Source: Thalassolituus oleivorans MIL-1
Lineage (GTDB): Bacteria; Pseudomonadota; Gammaproteobacteria; Pseudomonadales; Oceanobacteraceae
DNA length: 64,000 bases
Reading direction: 5' to 3'
Assembly (NCBI RefSeq): GCF_000355675.1
Contig: NC_020888.1
Span: 1,399,001-1,463,000, forward strand
Shown piece after piece: positions 56,682 to 64,000 of this stretch (positions are counted from its first letter, which is position 1; every line of letters starts with the position of its first letter). The notes below the pieces were generated by a model. The model was given only the letters and a program-made list of their open reading frames with translations. It had not been told where the DNA came from and did no database searches. Made by a program: the position numbers and the translations under genes.

Positions 56682-57734
56682 TTATTCTCCTTTCGGCGCG
56701 TTGCTAGATAAATCGGGCGTCGCAAGTTGTGCTAAGGCATCGACCATTACTTGGTCTCCGACTTCTAAGCCCGACAAAATTTCAATTTGATCACCATAGG
56801 CGTTGCCCACGCGTACTTGGCGTAAATGAATGCCCGTCGCATTTTTAATGTATACAGCATTTAATTCTGAGCGATTTAACACGGCAGTATTGGGCACAAA
56901 AATGGCTTCGCGTTCGCCGGTGCTAATTTGTACGCTGGCCCACATACCCGGAAAGGCATTTAAATCGGTTTGCGGCGGTAAATCAGCACGCATGCGCACA
57001 CTGTGGTGGCGGCTGTCGGCAACCGGATATAAGGTGATCTTGGTAGGCGCAATGACAATGCCATTCACTATTACATCGACTTTCTTATTCGTTTGGGCAT
57101 TGTAGCGCTGTGCTACGCGTTGCGGCACATCGGTAACGGCACGCAATTCTCCTTGAGCTAAACCACTCATTAACGCTTGCCCCGGATTAACCAGTTCACC
57201 AGGTTCTATGTAGCGAGCGCTGACAATACCAGAGTAGGGCGCGATAACCCGAGTATAAGACAATTGCTCTTGCGCTTGATCCAACATGGCTTTGGCTGCT
57301 TGCACTGCTGCTGCTGTGCTTTTTGCTTGAGCAAGGGTGCGGTCGTATTCTCCTTCCGATAGTGTGCCTTGCTTTTGCAAGCGGCTGTTTCGGCGCAACA
57401 AGGTTTGTGCATCTTCATTCATCGCTTCGGCTTGCGCCAGCGATGCCTTCGCCTGAGCAACGCCAGCTTGTTGTTGGGTATCTACTATTTCAACTAACAA
57501 AGTACCTTTTGCGACTTGATCGTTAACATCGGCATGTATGGCCTTAATTACACCGCTGGTTTGTGCCGAAATAGTCCCTTGATACACCGCCTCTAAGGCA
57601 GCGTCTAAGGTTTCAACCACAGGAATGCGGGTTAATTCTACTGCCATAACCCTGCTAGGGGCGGTGTCGGCATGCAGTGCGCTAGAGAACAGACCAGCGG
57701 CAATGATGGATAACCATGTTGATGAAGGGCGCAT
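56682..57734 (-). CDS. RND periplasmic adaptor (second system)
   Basis: The 350-residue adaptor has a signal peptide (residues 1-22, cleavage after LHA), a lipoyl-like motif (VYQGTISAQTSGVIKAIHAD), a coiled coil (residues about 78-140, with AQAKASLAQAEAMNEDAQTL), and the returning strand with SYTRVIAPYSGIVSARYIEP near residue 155. A C-terminal domain with IEILSGLEVGDQVMVD follows. AGGAGAGG lies eight bases before the ATG. It is the first gene of the two-gene operon with the 53470 permease. Confidence 0.93.
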   Translation of the reverse strand: MRPSSTWLSIIAAGLFSSALHADTAPSRVMAVELTRIPVVETLDAALEAVYQGTISAQTSGVIKAIHADVNDQVAKGTLLVEIVDTQQQAGVAQAKASLAQAEAMNEDAQTLLRRNSRLQKQGTLSEGEYDRTLAQAKSTAAAVQAAKAMLDQAQEQLSYTRVIAPYSGIVSARYIEPGELVNPGQALMSGLAQGELRAVTDVPQRVAQRYNAQTNKKVDVIVNGIVIAPTKITLYPVADSRHHSVRMRADLPPQTDLNAFPGMWASVQISTGEREAIFVPNTAVLNRSELNAVYIKNATGIHLRQVRVGNAYGDQIEILSGLEVGDQVMVDALAQLATPDLSSNAPKGE

Positions 57735-57780
57735 ACAGGAAACCTCTCCTTAGTAGACGTTAGCGATCAAATTAATATTA

Positions 57781-57813
57781 CTGTATTAGAATATACTAAT
57801 ATAGAAAACGCAA
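57781..57813 (-). promoter_or_regulatory. Promoter with AT-rich palindromic operator of the second RND operon
   Basis: On the minus strand, TTGCGT (57813-57808), a 17-bp spacer and TCTAAT (57790-57785) make a plausible promoter about 50 bp before the adaptor ATG. A 24-bp palindrome at 57781-57804, nine-base arms CTGTATTAG/CTAATATAG with one mismatch and a six-base centre, covers the -10 and spacer. AT-rich palindromes in this position are typical of ArsR-family or similar repressors. No such regulator gene is encoded nearby. Confidence 0.65.
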
Positions 57814-57980
57814 GGTAAGAGTTTGATTACACAGAGTATAGGTAATGACGTTTAAATTTTTGATCTAGCACAGGTAAGACGAATACAAGGAGGGAGTTGA
57901 GCGGGTCGTCGAGATGAGTGTGGACGAAGTTGCCCCAATTGCAGGGGCGCATCTAATGGGACATTAGGTCTATACAAGTA

Positions 57981-58133
57981 CTAGCGGGCGTCTTGTTCCA
58001 TAATCTCAAGCAGGCGGCGTACCAGCGCTTCAAATAGTTCTGCTTGGGCATTGCCTTGTTCTGCGGTGAGGCTGTACATCAGACGCTCGATCTCGGCGCG
58101 AGACATGTATTTAACGGTGACGGGATTCGTCAT
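57981..58133 (-). CDS. 50-residue protein of unknown function
   Basis: The minus-strand frame begins MTNPVTVKYMSRAEIERLMY and ends RRLLEIMEQDAR. AAGGA lies seven bases before the ATG, a strong ribosome binding site. The peptide is amphipathic and helical (SRAEIERLMYSLTAEQ, then NAQAELFEALVRRLLEIM), suggesting a small helical-hairpin cytoplasmic protein. It is too short for common gene-finding limits. It lies between the outer-membrane protein gene and the RND operon on the same strand. No family was recognised. Confidence 0.6.
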   Translation of the reverse strand: MTNPVTVKYMSRAEIERLMYSLTAEQGNAQAELFEALVRRLLEIMEQDAR

Positions 58134-58215
58134 AACTCGTTCCTTTCGATTTCGGAATTTCTAGAGTGCAATAAGGTACACATGAGTCGCGCTTGCGACT
58201 CTGGCTAGCTCAGCC

Positions 58216-58770
58216 TTAAAAGCGATAGCTTACCAGTACATTACTCAAAATAGGGTCTGGGATAACGTTATTACCGGCACGTTTGTTCTCGTCACGATAG
58301 TCTTTCGGATCGCGATAAGTTGCTGCCACATCCAGAGTAATGGCACCAATCTGCCAGCCTGTACCAAGCTGCCAACCCCAACCATTGAATACTCGTTGCT
58401 GGCGCGAACCATTCGCTTGACTGCGAATAACTTCGCGATGCCATGCTGGGCCGGTGTAAATACGGAAACCCGGTTGAGCCAAGCCATAGCCCCACATTAA
58501 TTGGGTTTCATACCCCCAAAGTGAGACATCATCATCGTCTTCGCGATAGATAATAAAGCGTGAGCCAACATAATTATCCTGTGGGAATTCTGCCGAAAAC
58601 GTGAACCCAGTGTTGCGAAAATCGGGCATATAATCGGCCGCCGGATGAACGTCATAGCGCAGCATGCCAAGACCAACTCGAAAGTTGGTTGGTTCTGCCT
58701 GAACAGGAGCAGCGAGCAAAGGCGCTGCGCACAGTAGGCTGAATGCGGTACGTAGCAGGGTATTCATCAT
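58216..58770 (-). CDS. Small outer-membrane beta-barrel-like protein
   Basis: The 184-residue protein has a signal peptide (cleavage after VQA near residue 25) and about eight alternating beta strands, ending in NVLVSYRF with the terminal Phe of outer-membrane barrels. Its first strand FRVGLGMLRYDV and later segments GYETQLMWGYGLAQPGF and GWQLGTGWQIGAITLDVAAT suggest an eight-stranded OmpA/OmpW-size barrel. The exact family was not recognised. The start may be either of two adjacent ATGs; GGGG precedes. Confidence 0.75.
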   Translation of the reverse strand: MMNTLLRTAFSLLCAAPLLAAPVQAEPTNFRVGLGMLRYDVHPAADYMPDFRNTGFTFSAEFPQDNYVGSRFIIYREDDDDVSLWGYETQLMWGYGLAQPGFRIYTGPAWHREVIRSQANGSRQQRVFNGWGWQLGTGWQIGAITLDVAATYRDPKDYRDENKRAGNNVIPDPILSNVLVSYRF

Positions 58771-58941
58771 CTTGGCCCCGAGGTCTAAAAAATGCAGGCG
58801 CCAAGGCTATCCTAGGGGGTAGGTATTGGCAAGCGTGCTAAATGTCAGCGGAGACGTCAGCCCAGTCAAGGCACTGCCAAGTCGAATGACGCACAACTGC
58901 TAGACTGATCATTTGACGACAATGTGCACAAGGTGTGATTG

Positions 58942-59352
58942 ATGCAAACATCGACGATAAAATTACTCAGAGCGTTAGTATGCATGATGCTAATGAATAG
59001 CCTGAATGCCGTTGCCGATAAAGTGGTGACTGACAGTCCCGTTACTGATCTGAGTCAGTTCGCTTACCCGGTTCAAGATGCGAAGGAGGCCTTTAAGCGC
59101 GAGCAATACGCATTTGTTGGAATTCAATTACACGACACCCTCGAAACTCCTGGAGTAACTGCACGAGAAGTCGAAGTTTGGAGTACTCAACCGGTCGAGC
59201 CTCTCAATACTCGTTGGCAAAGTTTCGCCAATATCGAAGAAGATCGCACCGCATTATTGCGCCTGCGTCAATATGCCAACCGCTACAACCTAATGACGTT
59301 GAAGTTACTGAAGGAAAAGCGCCGAAGCGATACAATGCGCTACCGCTATTAG
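58942..59352 (+). CDS. Small exported protein of unknown function
   Basis: The 136-residue protein has a signal peptide (residues 1-25, cleavage after AVA) and a soluble charged body ending in KLLKEKRRSDTMRYRY. No domain was recognised. The ATG at 58942 is preceded by AAGGTG; the TTG just before it is also in frame. It lies 20 bp upstream of ykgJ on the same strand and may be in one transcript with it and the YqfO-like gene. Confidence 0.65.
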   Translation: MQTSTIKLLRALVCMMLMNSLNAVADKVVTDSPVTDLSQFAYPVQDAKEAFKREQYAFVGIQLHDTLETPGVTAREVEVWSTQPVEPLNTRWQSFANIEEDRTALLRLRQYANRYNLMTLKLLKEKRRSDTMRYRY

Positions 59353-59371
59353 GTTCATCTGGGAGTATTAC

Positions 59372-59623
59372 TTGGAATGTCGTTTAGGTTGTGGTGCTTG
59401 TTGTATCGCACCATCTATTACATCTGCCATTCCGGGCATGCCGCATGGGAAACCAGCGGGCGTCCGTTGCATCCAGTTAAACGACGATAACCTGTGCGAT
59501 ATCTTCGGATCTCCGGAACGTCCTGCTGTCTGCTCAGCGTTCACCGCGGAGCACTCTATCTGCGGTGATAGCAACGAATTTGCGCTGCAACAACTGATTG
59601 AATTAGAAGATATCACGCGATAA
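59372..59623 (+). CDS. ykgJ: YkgJ-family cysteine cluster protein
   Basis: The 83-residue protein matches the YkgJ family: MECRLGCGACCIAPSITSAI at the start, then PGMPHGKPAGVRCIQL and NLCDIFGSPERPAVCSAF, ending in LQQLIELE. The eight or so cysteines (CxxxCxxCC near the start, then three more and a late one) probably bind a metal or Fe-S cluster. Function is unknown. The ATG matches the conserved start; the ribosome binding site is weak. Confidence 0.92.
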   Translation: MECRLGCGACCIAPSITSAIPGMPHGKPAGVRCIQLNDDNLCDIFGSPERPAVCSAFTAEHSICGDSNEFALQQLIELEDITR

Positions 59624-59656
59624 TCCGACCATTTAAATGTCACGGAGATAGCATGC

Positions 59657-59968
59657 ATGTATAAACTCGTGTTCTACGTTCCCGAATCACATTCAGAAAC
59701 CGTTAAAGAAGCCGTATTTGCTGGCGGCGCAGGTACGATTGGCGATTACGATCAATGTTGTTGGCAGGTACTTGGTATGGGGCAATTTCGTCCGTTAAAA
59801 GGCGCGAAGCCATTTATTGGCGCTGAAGGTACTCTGGAGCAGGTGCCAGAATATCGTATTGAATTGGTTTGTTCTGACGGTCAAATTGCCGGCGCCGTTG
59901 CCGCCTTGAAGCTGGCACACCCTTATGAAACCCCAGCGTACGATGTAACCAAAATTGAAGAGTTCTAG
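59657..59968 (+). CDS. YqfO/NIF3-like small domain protein
   Basis: The 103-residue protein corresponds to the CutA-like middle domain of YqfO/NIF3 proteins, found alone in gammaproteobacteria: YKLVFYVPESHSETVKEAVF, then AGGAGTIGDYDQCCW and ...GQFRPLKGAKPFIG, ending in LKLAHPYETPAYDVTKIE. The usual full NIF3 proteins bind metals; this stand-alone domain is uncharacterised. GGAG lies nine bases before the ATG. Confidence 0.88.
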   Translation: MYKLVFYVPESHSETVKEAVFAGGAGTIGDYDQCCWQVLGMGQFRPLKGAKPFIGAEGTLEQVPEYRIELVCSDGQIAGAVAALKLAHPYETPAYDVTKIEEF

Positions 59969-59994
59969 CGATCGTTAGAACCCTTCACTATTGC

Positions 59995-60558
59995 TTAGCT
60001 CTTTGGCGATGCTTCTTCTACCGACAGAGCTTGATGCGGCAAAATATCAAACACGTGTGCATGCCTTGGGGTGGGGTTCTCCAGATAGAGTTTTAAGCTG
60101 CGGTTAACTGTTGGAAATGCGAGTTCATCCCAAGGAATATCTTCCGGTGCAAACAGCTCAACCTCTAAGCTTTCTTCTCCTGAACTGAACTCAGGCTTAG
60201 GTAATTCGGCGGCAAAAAAGATATGAACTTGGGCAATGTGCGGCACTGTGATCATGCTGAATAATGAAGTAATAATAACTTCAGCATTAGCTTCTTCGCG
60301 GGTTTCACGTAATGCGGCTTCTTCAGTACTCTCACCGTTTTCCATAAATCCAGCGGGTAAAGTCCAGTAACCTTTACGCGGCTCAATGGCGCGGCGGCAC
60401 AATAAAATTTTGCCAGCATGTTCAGCAATAGTGCCAGCAACGATGCGCGGATTGTCGTAAAAAATGATGTCGCAGGCAGGGCAAACATAACGATGGCGAT
60501 TGTCGCCCGCGGGGATTTTCCACTCGATACCAGTTTTGCACTGGCTGCAATATTTCAT
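59995..60558 (-). CDS. Nudix hydrolase with N-terminal zinc ribbon
   Basis: The 187-residue protein has an N-terminal zinc ribbon (CSQCKTG and CPACD, residues 4-29) and a Nudix domain with the full box G-x5-E-x7-REUxEE (GFMENGESTEEAALRETREE, near residues 70-90). Such proteins hydrolyse nucleoside diphosphate linked compounds such as NADH, ADP-ribose or FAD; the substrate here is not known. The zinc ribbon resembles NudC, but the larger NudC-specific motif after the box was not seen. It converges with the YqfO-like gene. Confidence 0.9.
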   Translation of the reverse strand: MKYCSQCKTGIEWKIPAGDNRHRYVCPACDIIFYDNPRIVAGTIAEHAGKILLCRRAIEPRKGYWTLPAGFMENGESTEEAALRETREEANAEVIITSLFSMITVPHIAQVHIFFAAELPKPEFSSGEESLEVELFAPEDIPWDELAFPTVNRSLKLYLENPTPRHAHVFDILPHQALSVEEASPKS

Positions 60559-60652
60559 AAGTCGCCCCGTCAGTTAAATGTCTGCGGGGCAATTATATTA
60601 CCGGTTAGCCAATATAGCGAAATGCAATGCTCGGCTAATGGCTGCTAAAGGA

Positions 60653-60994
60653 TTAACGGTTCGCCAGTAGGGGGAAGCGTAATACTTCAGCGCTAGTGTT
60701 ATAACTTGGCTCTGGCTCAACAAATTCGCTCTTGCCAGTAAAGCCGTTCATGGTTTCACGTAGTTTGAATAGGCTGTCGTGCATCATCTTTGATATAGCA
60801 ACACAAGCGCCCATAGGATTTCCGGCTTTACGGCGTTCCATGTCGATTTGGAATTGCAATCCACGTAAACGGCGCTGATAAGATTCTGGAGCATCCGCAA
60901 TTAAGTCTTCGATTAATACACGACGGATGTTTTCTAATGTCTCTGGATCTGTCTTGGCTAAACGCACCATTTCATCAAAAGTTGGCATTTCCAC
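60653..60994 (-). CDS. DUF3135 family protein
   Basis: The 113-residue protein has the DUF3135 pattern: MPTFDEMVRLAKTDPETLEN at the start and ...RRLRGLQFQIDMERRKAGNP near residue 45, then MGACVAISKMMHDSLFKLRE. Function is unknown. The GTG at 60994 is chosen because GAGG lies eight bases upstream; the TTG at 61000 is too close to that site. It is downstream of, but 100 bp from, the Nudix gene on the same strand. Confidence 0.85.
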   Translation of the reverse strand: MEMPTFDEMVRLAKTDPETLENIRRVLIEDLIADAPESYQRRLRGLQFQIDMERRKAGNPMGACVAISKMMHDSLFKLRETMNGFTGKSEFVEPEPSYNTSAEVLRFPLLANR

Positions 60995-61376
60995 ATTCAA
61001 TACCTCAGGTCAGAAGCGCACTCGATGTTTTGAGCAGTTTAGCGCTAGGGATTTGCAAATTTCTGGATTTAGTCTACCCCAATGATTGGTTAGTAAACAT
61101 CCGCCCCCTAAATTGTTTAACCTGTCTAACTGACTGATAATCATAGGAAAAAATTACCATGTAACAGTGTGTAAGTGGGGAAAGTCGTTTAAAAACATAA
61201 AGTTAACCAATTGTTCAGGAAAAGGCATGAGGGATTTTTAAGATTGGTTTGTTATGATTGGTACTCTTTAAAGATTAAACTTGTATAAGTAATAGTCATA
61301 TGTCGCCAAATAAGGATGAGAAAACGTTTGTATTTTGACGCTAGCCCGACTCTCAGTCAGACCTTACAATAGAGGC
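60995..61376. other. Intergenic region between divergent genes
   Basis: No gene is supported. The region must hold promoters for the DUF3135 gene (minus) and the CoA pyrophosphatase gene (plus). It is A/T-rich from about 61190 to 61300, with TATAAG at about 61284 as a possible plus-strand -10 without a clear -35. A partial Fur-like GATAATCAT lies at about 61135. Confidence 0.35.
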
Positions 61377-61955
61377 ATGACGACCTTAGATCTCCAAGCC
61401 TATTTAACTGAGCGGCTAGCCCTTCATGCGCCTCGACGCGTTTCTCAACCGGATCTCGCGGAGGCAGGAGTATTGGTTGCAATAACCATGGAGGCCGAAC
61501 CTCACGTTATTCTGACTCGGCGTGCAACTCACTTGTCGTCACATAAGGGAGAAGTTGCGTTTCCAGGTGGCAAGCGCGACCCTGAAGACGAGAATATTGT
61601 GGTTACGGCCCTGCGTGAGGCGCAAGAAGAAGTCGCCTTGAATCCCAGTGACGTCATAGTGCTAGGTGAGCTAGATCAGGTTGTATCCCGGTTTGGCTAT
61701 CTGGTCACGCCTGTGCTGGCGTTAATTCCAGCCGGAGTAACCTTAGTGCCTAACCTTGATGAACTTGATGCGGTATTCAAAGTACCGCTGGCACATTTTA
61801 AACAGCCCCCAAGTCGCTATTTTGAAATGGGTAACATACGCATACCCAGTTACGACTTCGAAGGATTTTACATCTGGGGTTTAACAGCCATGATGATCGC
61901 CGAAATGATGAATAATTTATGGGATAGTGATATCGCTATGTCAGCTGAACTTTAA
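61377..61955 (+). CDS. CoA pyrophosphatase-type Nudix hydrolase (NudL-like)
   Basis: The 192-residue protein matches the NudL/CoA diphosphatase family: ILTRRATHLSSHKGEVAFPG with the UPF0035 signature directly before the Nudix box GGKRDPEDENIVVTALREAQ...EE, and LLTVDDF-like helices at the start (DLQAYLTERLA). It probably hydrolyses CoA or its derivatives. The ATG at 61377 fits the family N-terminus; AGAGG is very close to it. A TTG-initiated longer frame from 61335 is less likely. Confidence 0.88.
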   Translation: MTTLDLQAYLTERLALHAPRRVSQPDLAEAGVLVAITMEAEPHVILTRRATHLSSHKGEVAFPGGKRDPEDENIVVTALREAQEEVALNPSDVIVLGELDQVVSRFGYLVTPVLALIPAGVTLVPNLDELDAVFKVPLAHFKQPPSRYFEMGNIRIPSYDFEGFYIWGLTAMMIAEMMNNLWDSDIAMSAEL

Positions 61956-61989
61956 ATGGCGGTTCTCATGTCTAAAATAGGAGCACAGC

Positions 61990-62514
61990 ATGTTTTATAA
62001 GCTGGGTGAACGTTGCCCAACCCGAGGCAAAGACGTTTTCGTTGCCGATGACGCAAAAGTGATTGGTAGTGTCGTATTAGAAGATCAAAGCAGCATTTGG
62101 TTTGGTGCTATTTTGCGTGGTGATAACGACGTCATCACCATCGGCGAGAATTCCAACGTACAAGATGGTGCGGTATTGCACACTGACCCAGGCGTGAAAT
62201 TGACGTTGGGCAAAGGTGTAACCGTTGGGCACCAAGCTATGCTACACGGCTGTGCAGTGGGTGATTATTCATTAATCGGTATTCATGCTGTGATTTTAAA
62301 CGGCGCGAAAATTGGTAAGCACTGCATCATTGGTGCAAATGCACTGGTTCCAGAAGGAATGGAAATTCCCGATGGTTCGTTAGTGGTGGGGTCGCCCGCT
62401 GTGATTAAACGTGAATTGAACGAATTTCAGAAAAAAATGCTCGAAGGTAGCGCAGCTCATTATGTGCAAAACGCTAAGCGTTATATCGAGCAGCTTGAAG
62501 AAATTGAATTATAA
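61990..62514 (+). CDS. Gamma-class carbonic anhydrase family protein (YrdA-like)
   Basis: The 174-residue left-handed beta-helix protein has hexapeptide repeats and three metal-binding histidines at about 64, 81 and 86 ([13 protein letters not shown]), as in YrdA and gamma carbonic anhydrases. Activity in this branch is often weak or absent, so enzymatic function is uncertain. TAGGAGC precedes the ATG. It lies 34 bp after the NudL-like gene and probably shares its transcript. Confidence 0.93.
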   Translation: MFYKLGERCPTRGKDVFVADDAKVIGSVVLEDQSSIWFGAILRGDNDVITIGENSNVQDGAVLHTDPGVKLTLGKGVTVGHQAMLHGCAVGDYSLIGIHAVILNGAKIGKHCIIGANALVPEGMEIPDGSLVVGSPAVIKRELNEFQKKMLEGSAAHYVQNAKRYIEQLEEIEL

Positions 62515-62545
62515 GGTGCTCAGCGCCAGTAGAAGGTAAACGAGT

Positions 62546-62740
62546 ATGACAACGCCTGTGCGTTCCCCTTGCGTGAGTATTTGCGCTCTTGATGAAAATG
62601 ATCTGTGCGTTGGTTGCTATCGCACCGGCGAAGAGATTACTCGCTGGGGCGCATACAGTAATGACGAGCGTCGCCAAGTACTGCAAAAAGTAGGTGAGCG
62701 TGAGCGCAGTGCTATGAATTTTATTCCGGTAAACGACTAG
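62546..62740 (+). CDS. DUF1289 family cysteine-rich protein
   Basis: The 64-residue protein has the DUF1289 pattern SPCVSICALDENDLCVGCYR and then TGEEITRWGAYSNDERRQVL. Four cysteines probably bind zinc or iron. Function is unknown. GAAGG precedes the ATG at suitable distance. It is 31 bp after the carbonic anhydrase-like gene in the same direction. Confidence 0.92.
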   Translation: MTTPVRSPCVSICALDENDLCVGCYRTGEEITRWGAYSNDERRQVLQKVGERERSAMNFIPVND

Positions 62741-62786
62741 CTTTCGTTGTCACTCATTTCTAACCGATTTATAAAGTGAATTTTCC

Positions 62787-63983
62787 ATGACGACTATTGG
62801 TACACCATTTTCTGTAACGGCAACTCGCGTTTTATTGTGTGGTGCGGGCGAACTCGGCAAAGAAGTTGCCATTGAACTACAGCGCTTGGGCTGTGAAGTG
62901 ATCGCTGTTGATCGTTATGCCAATGCACCGGCAATGCAAGTAGCGGATCGTAGTCATGTAATTAGCATGCTAGACGGCGATGCACTGCGTGCTGTTATTG
63001 AGTTAGAAAAGCCGGATTTAGTGGTGCCGGAAATTGAAGCCATTGCAACCGATACTCTGGCTGCCCTAGAGCAAGAGGGCGTGAATATTATTCCAACGGC
63101 ACGTGCGACTCAGTTGACTATGAATCGTGAGGGTATTCGTCGTTTAGCCGCCGAGACGCTTGGTCTGCCGACATCGACCTATCGCTTTGCAGGTAGCGAA
63201 GAAGAATTCCGCGCCGCGATCACTGAGATCGGTATTCCATGCTTAGTGAAGCCAATTATGAGCTCATCGGGCAAAGGACAAAGCTTAGTGCGTGACGAAA
63301 GCCAAATTGATCACGCTTGGGCCTATGCACAAGAAGGTGGCCGTGCTGGTAAAGGCAAAGTGATTGTTGAAGGTTTTGTTGATTTTGATTTTGAAATTAC
63401 CTTGCTCACGATTCGTCACAACGATGAAGCTGGCAATATCACCACTAGCTTTTGTGAACCGATTGGCCACCGCCAAGCAGATGGCGATTATCAAGAATCA
63501 TGGCAGCCACAAGCAATGACAAATGCTGCTTTGACGCGCGCGAAAGAGGTGGCAAAAGCGGTAACCGATAATCTCGGTGGTCGCGGTTTATTTGGCGTTG
63601 AGTTGTTTGTAAAAGGTGATGACGTCATCTTCAGTGAGGTATCACCACGCCCGCATGATACTGGCTTAGTCACGTTAATTTCTCAGGATTTATCCGAGTT
63701 TGCCTTGCATGCACGCGCGATTTTAGGTCTGCCGATTCCTAACATTGAATTGCACCGCGCGTCGGCTTCTTCGGTATTGCTGGTGGCTGGCGATTCTAAT
63801 CAAATGCAATTTGGAAATTTAAGTACCGCATTAGCGCGTCCAAATACCCAGATTCGTTTATTTGGTAAACCCGAAGTGAGTGGCAAGCGTCGTTTAGGTG
63901 TGGCTTTAGCGCGCGCTGATGATGTGAATACTGCACGTGATATTGCGAACGCTATTATTGCCGACATTAAAGTTACTCTGTAA
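62787..63983 (+). CDS. purT: Formate-dependent phosphoribosylglycinamide formyltransferase PurT
   Basis: PurT makes formylglycinamide ribonucleotide from GAR, formate and ATP in purine synthesis. The 398-residue protein matches the family length (E. coli 392) and has [20 protein letters not shown] near residue 15, the ATP-grasp lid ...[13 protein letters not shown] near residue 158, and [20 protein letters not shown] near residue 271 with the metal-binding acidic residues. The whole gene lies in the window; its stop is 18 bases from the edge. Confidence 0.97.
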   Translation: MTTIGTPFSVTATRVLLCGAGELGKEVAIELQRLGCEVIAVDRYANAPAMQVADRSHVISMLDGDALRAVIELEKPDLVVPEIEAIATDTLAALEQEGVNIIPTARATQLTMNREGIRRLAAETLGLPTSTYRFAGSEEEFRAAITEIGIPCLVKPIMSSSGKGQSLVRDESQIDHAWAYAQEGGRAGKGKVIVEGFVDFDFEITLLTIRHNDEAGNITTSFCEPIGHRQADGDYQESWQPQAMTNAALTRAKEVAKAVTDNLGGRGLFGVELFVKGDDVIFSEVSPRPHDTGLVTLISQDLSEFALHARAILGLPIPNIELHRASASSVLLVAGDSNQMQFGNLSTALARPNTQIRLFGKPEVSGKRRLGVALARADDVNTARDIANAIIADIKVTL

Positions 63984-64000
63984 TTATTAAACTAAGGAAG

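Noticed and set aside
61125-61145. Possible Fur box before the CoA pyrophosphatase gene
   Set aside because: Only the centre GATAATCAT matches; the outer parts do not fit.

Overview
The window looks like chromosomal DNA of a marine-type gammaproteobacterium, most plausibly near Oceanospirillales. This is inferred from gene content: queA-tgt-yajC-secD-secF, rlmJ, dapE-rlmA-holC-valS, DUF6482, YehS, DUF6172 and DUF3135 proteins, and lipoprotein and RND architecture. No rRNA, CRISPR array or prophage is visible. Two tRNA-Leu genes (CAG and CAA anticodons) lie at the left edge.

Layout. (1) 0.6-7 kb: queuosine tRNA modification (queA, tgt) coupled to the Sec accessory operon (yajC-secD-secF), then rlmJ. 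(2) 7.4-12.5 kb: a periplasmic solute-binding-like protein, a NhaR-like LysR regulator divergent from a YccA/BI-1 membrane protein, small proteins including a free-standing copy of the valyl-tRNA synthetase C-terminal arm, and a 2-hydroxyacid dehydrogenase. (3) 12.9-23.7 kb: one 10.8-kb gene for a surface lipoprotein of about 3,600 residues. It has about 29 tandem Ig/cadherin-like domains of two alternating types and an unrecognised cysteine-paired C-terminus. (4) 23.8-25.8 kb: a GlsB/YeaQ protein, DUF6172, a YehS homologue that appears to start at AUC, and a double cupin.

(5) 25.8-32.1 kb is an accessory island between the cupin gene and valS. It holds two toxin-antitoxin pairs (HigB/Gp49-like with an XRE protein, and a HigB2-like toxin with a NadS-like antitoxin). 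It also holds an orphan AHH nuclease with an Imm11-type immunity gene, framed by two fragments of a NERD-type gene. An intact IS3-family element with 26-bp inverted repeats but no target duplication is present, plus a solo end of a related IS. Several reading frames end in, or are cut by, the IS ends.

(6) 32.2-39.8 kb is housekeeping: valS, a linker-rich unknown protein, holC, rlmA, dapE, an Slp lipoprotein, and hpt. (7) 39.9-57.8 kb is an envelope and export region: a CheX-like protein; a TetR regulator with a clear promoter and operator driving an MMPL transporter, a LolA-like protein and a beta-barrel; a complete tripartite RND pump (outer-membrane factor, adaptor, permease, joined by ATGA overlaps); an orphan sensor kinase; and a second RND pump with its adaptor under an AT-rich palindromic operator. 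(8) 58-64 kb: a 50-residue protein with a strong ribosome binding site, a small outer-membrane protein, then YkgJ, YqfO-like, two Nudix hydrolases, DUF3135, gamma-carbonic anhydrase, DUF1289 and purT.

Functions are assigned from recognised motifs and remembered family sequences; no database search was run.
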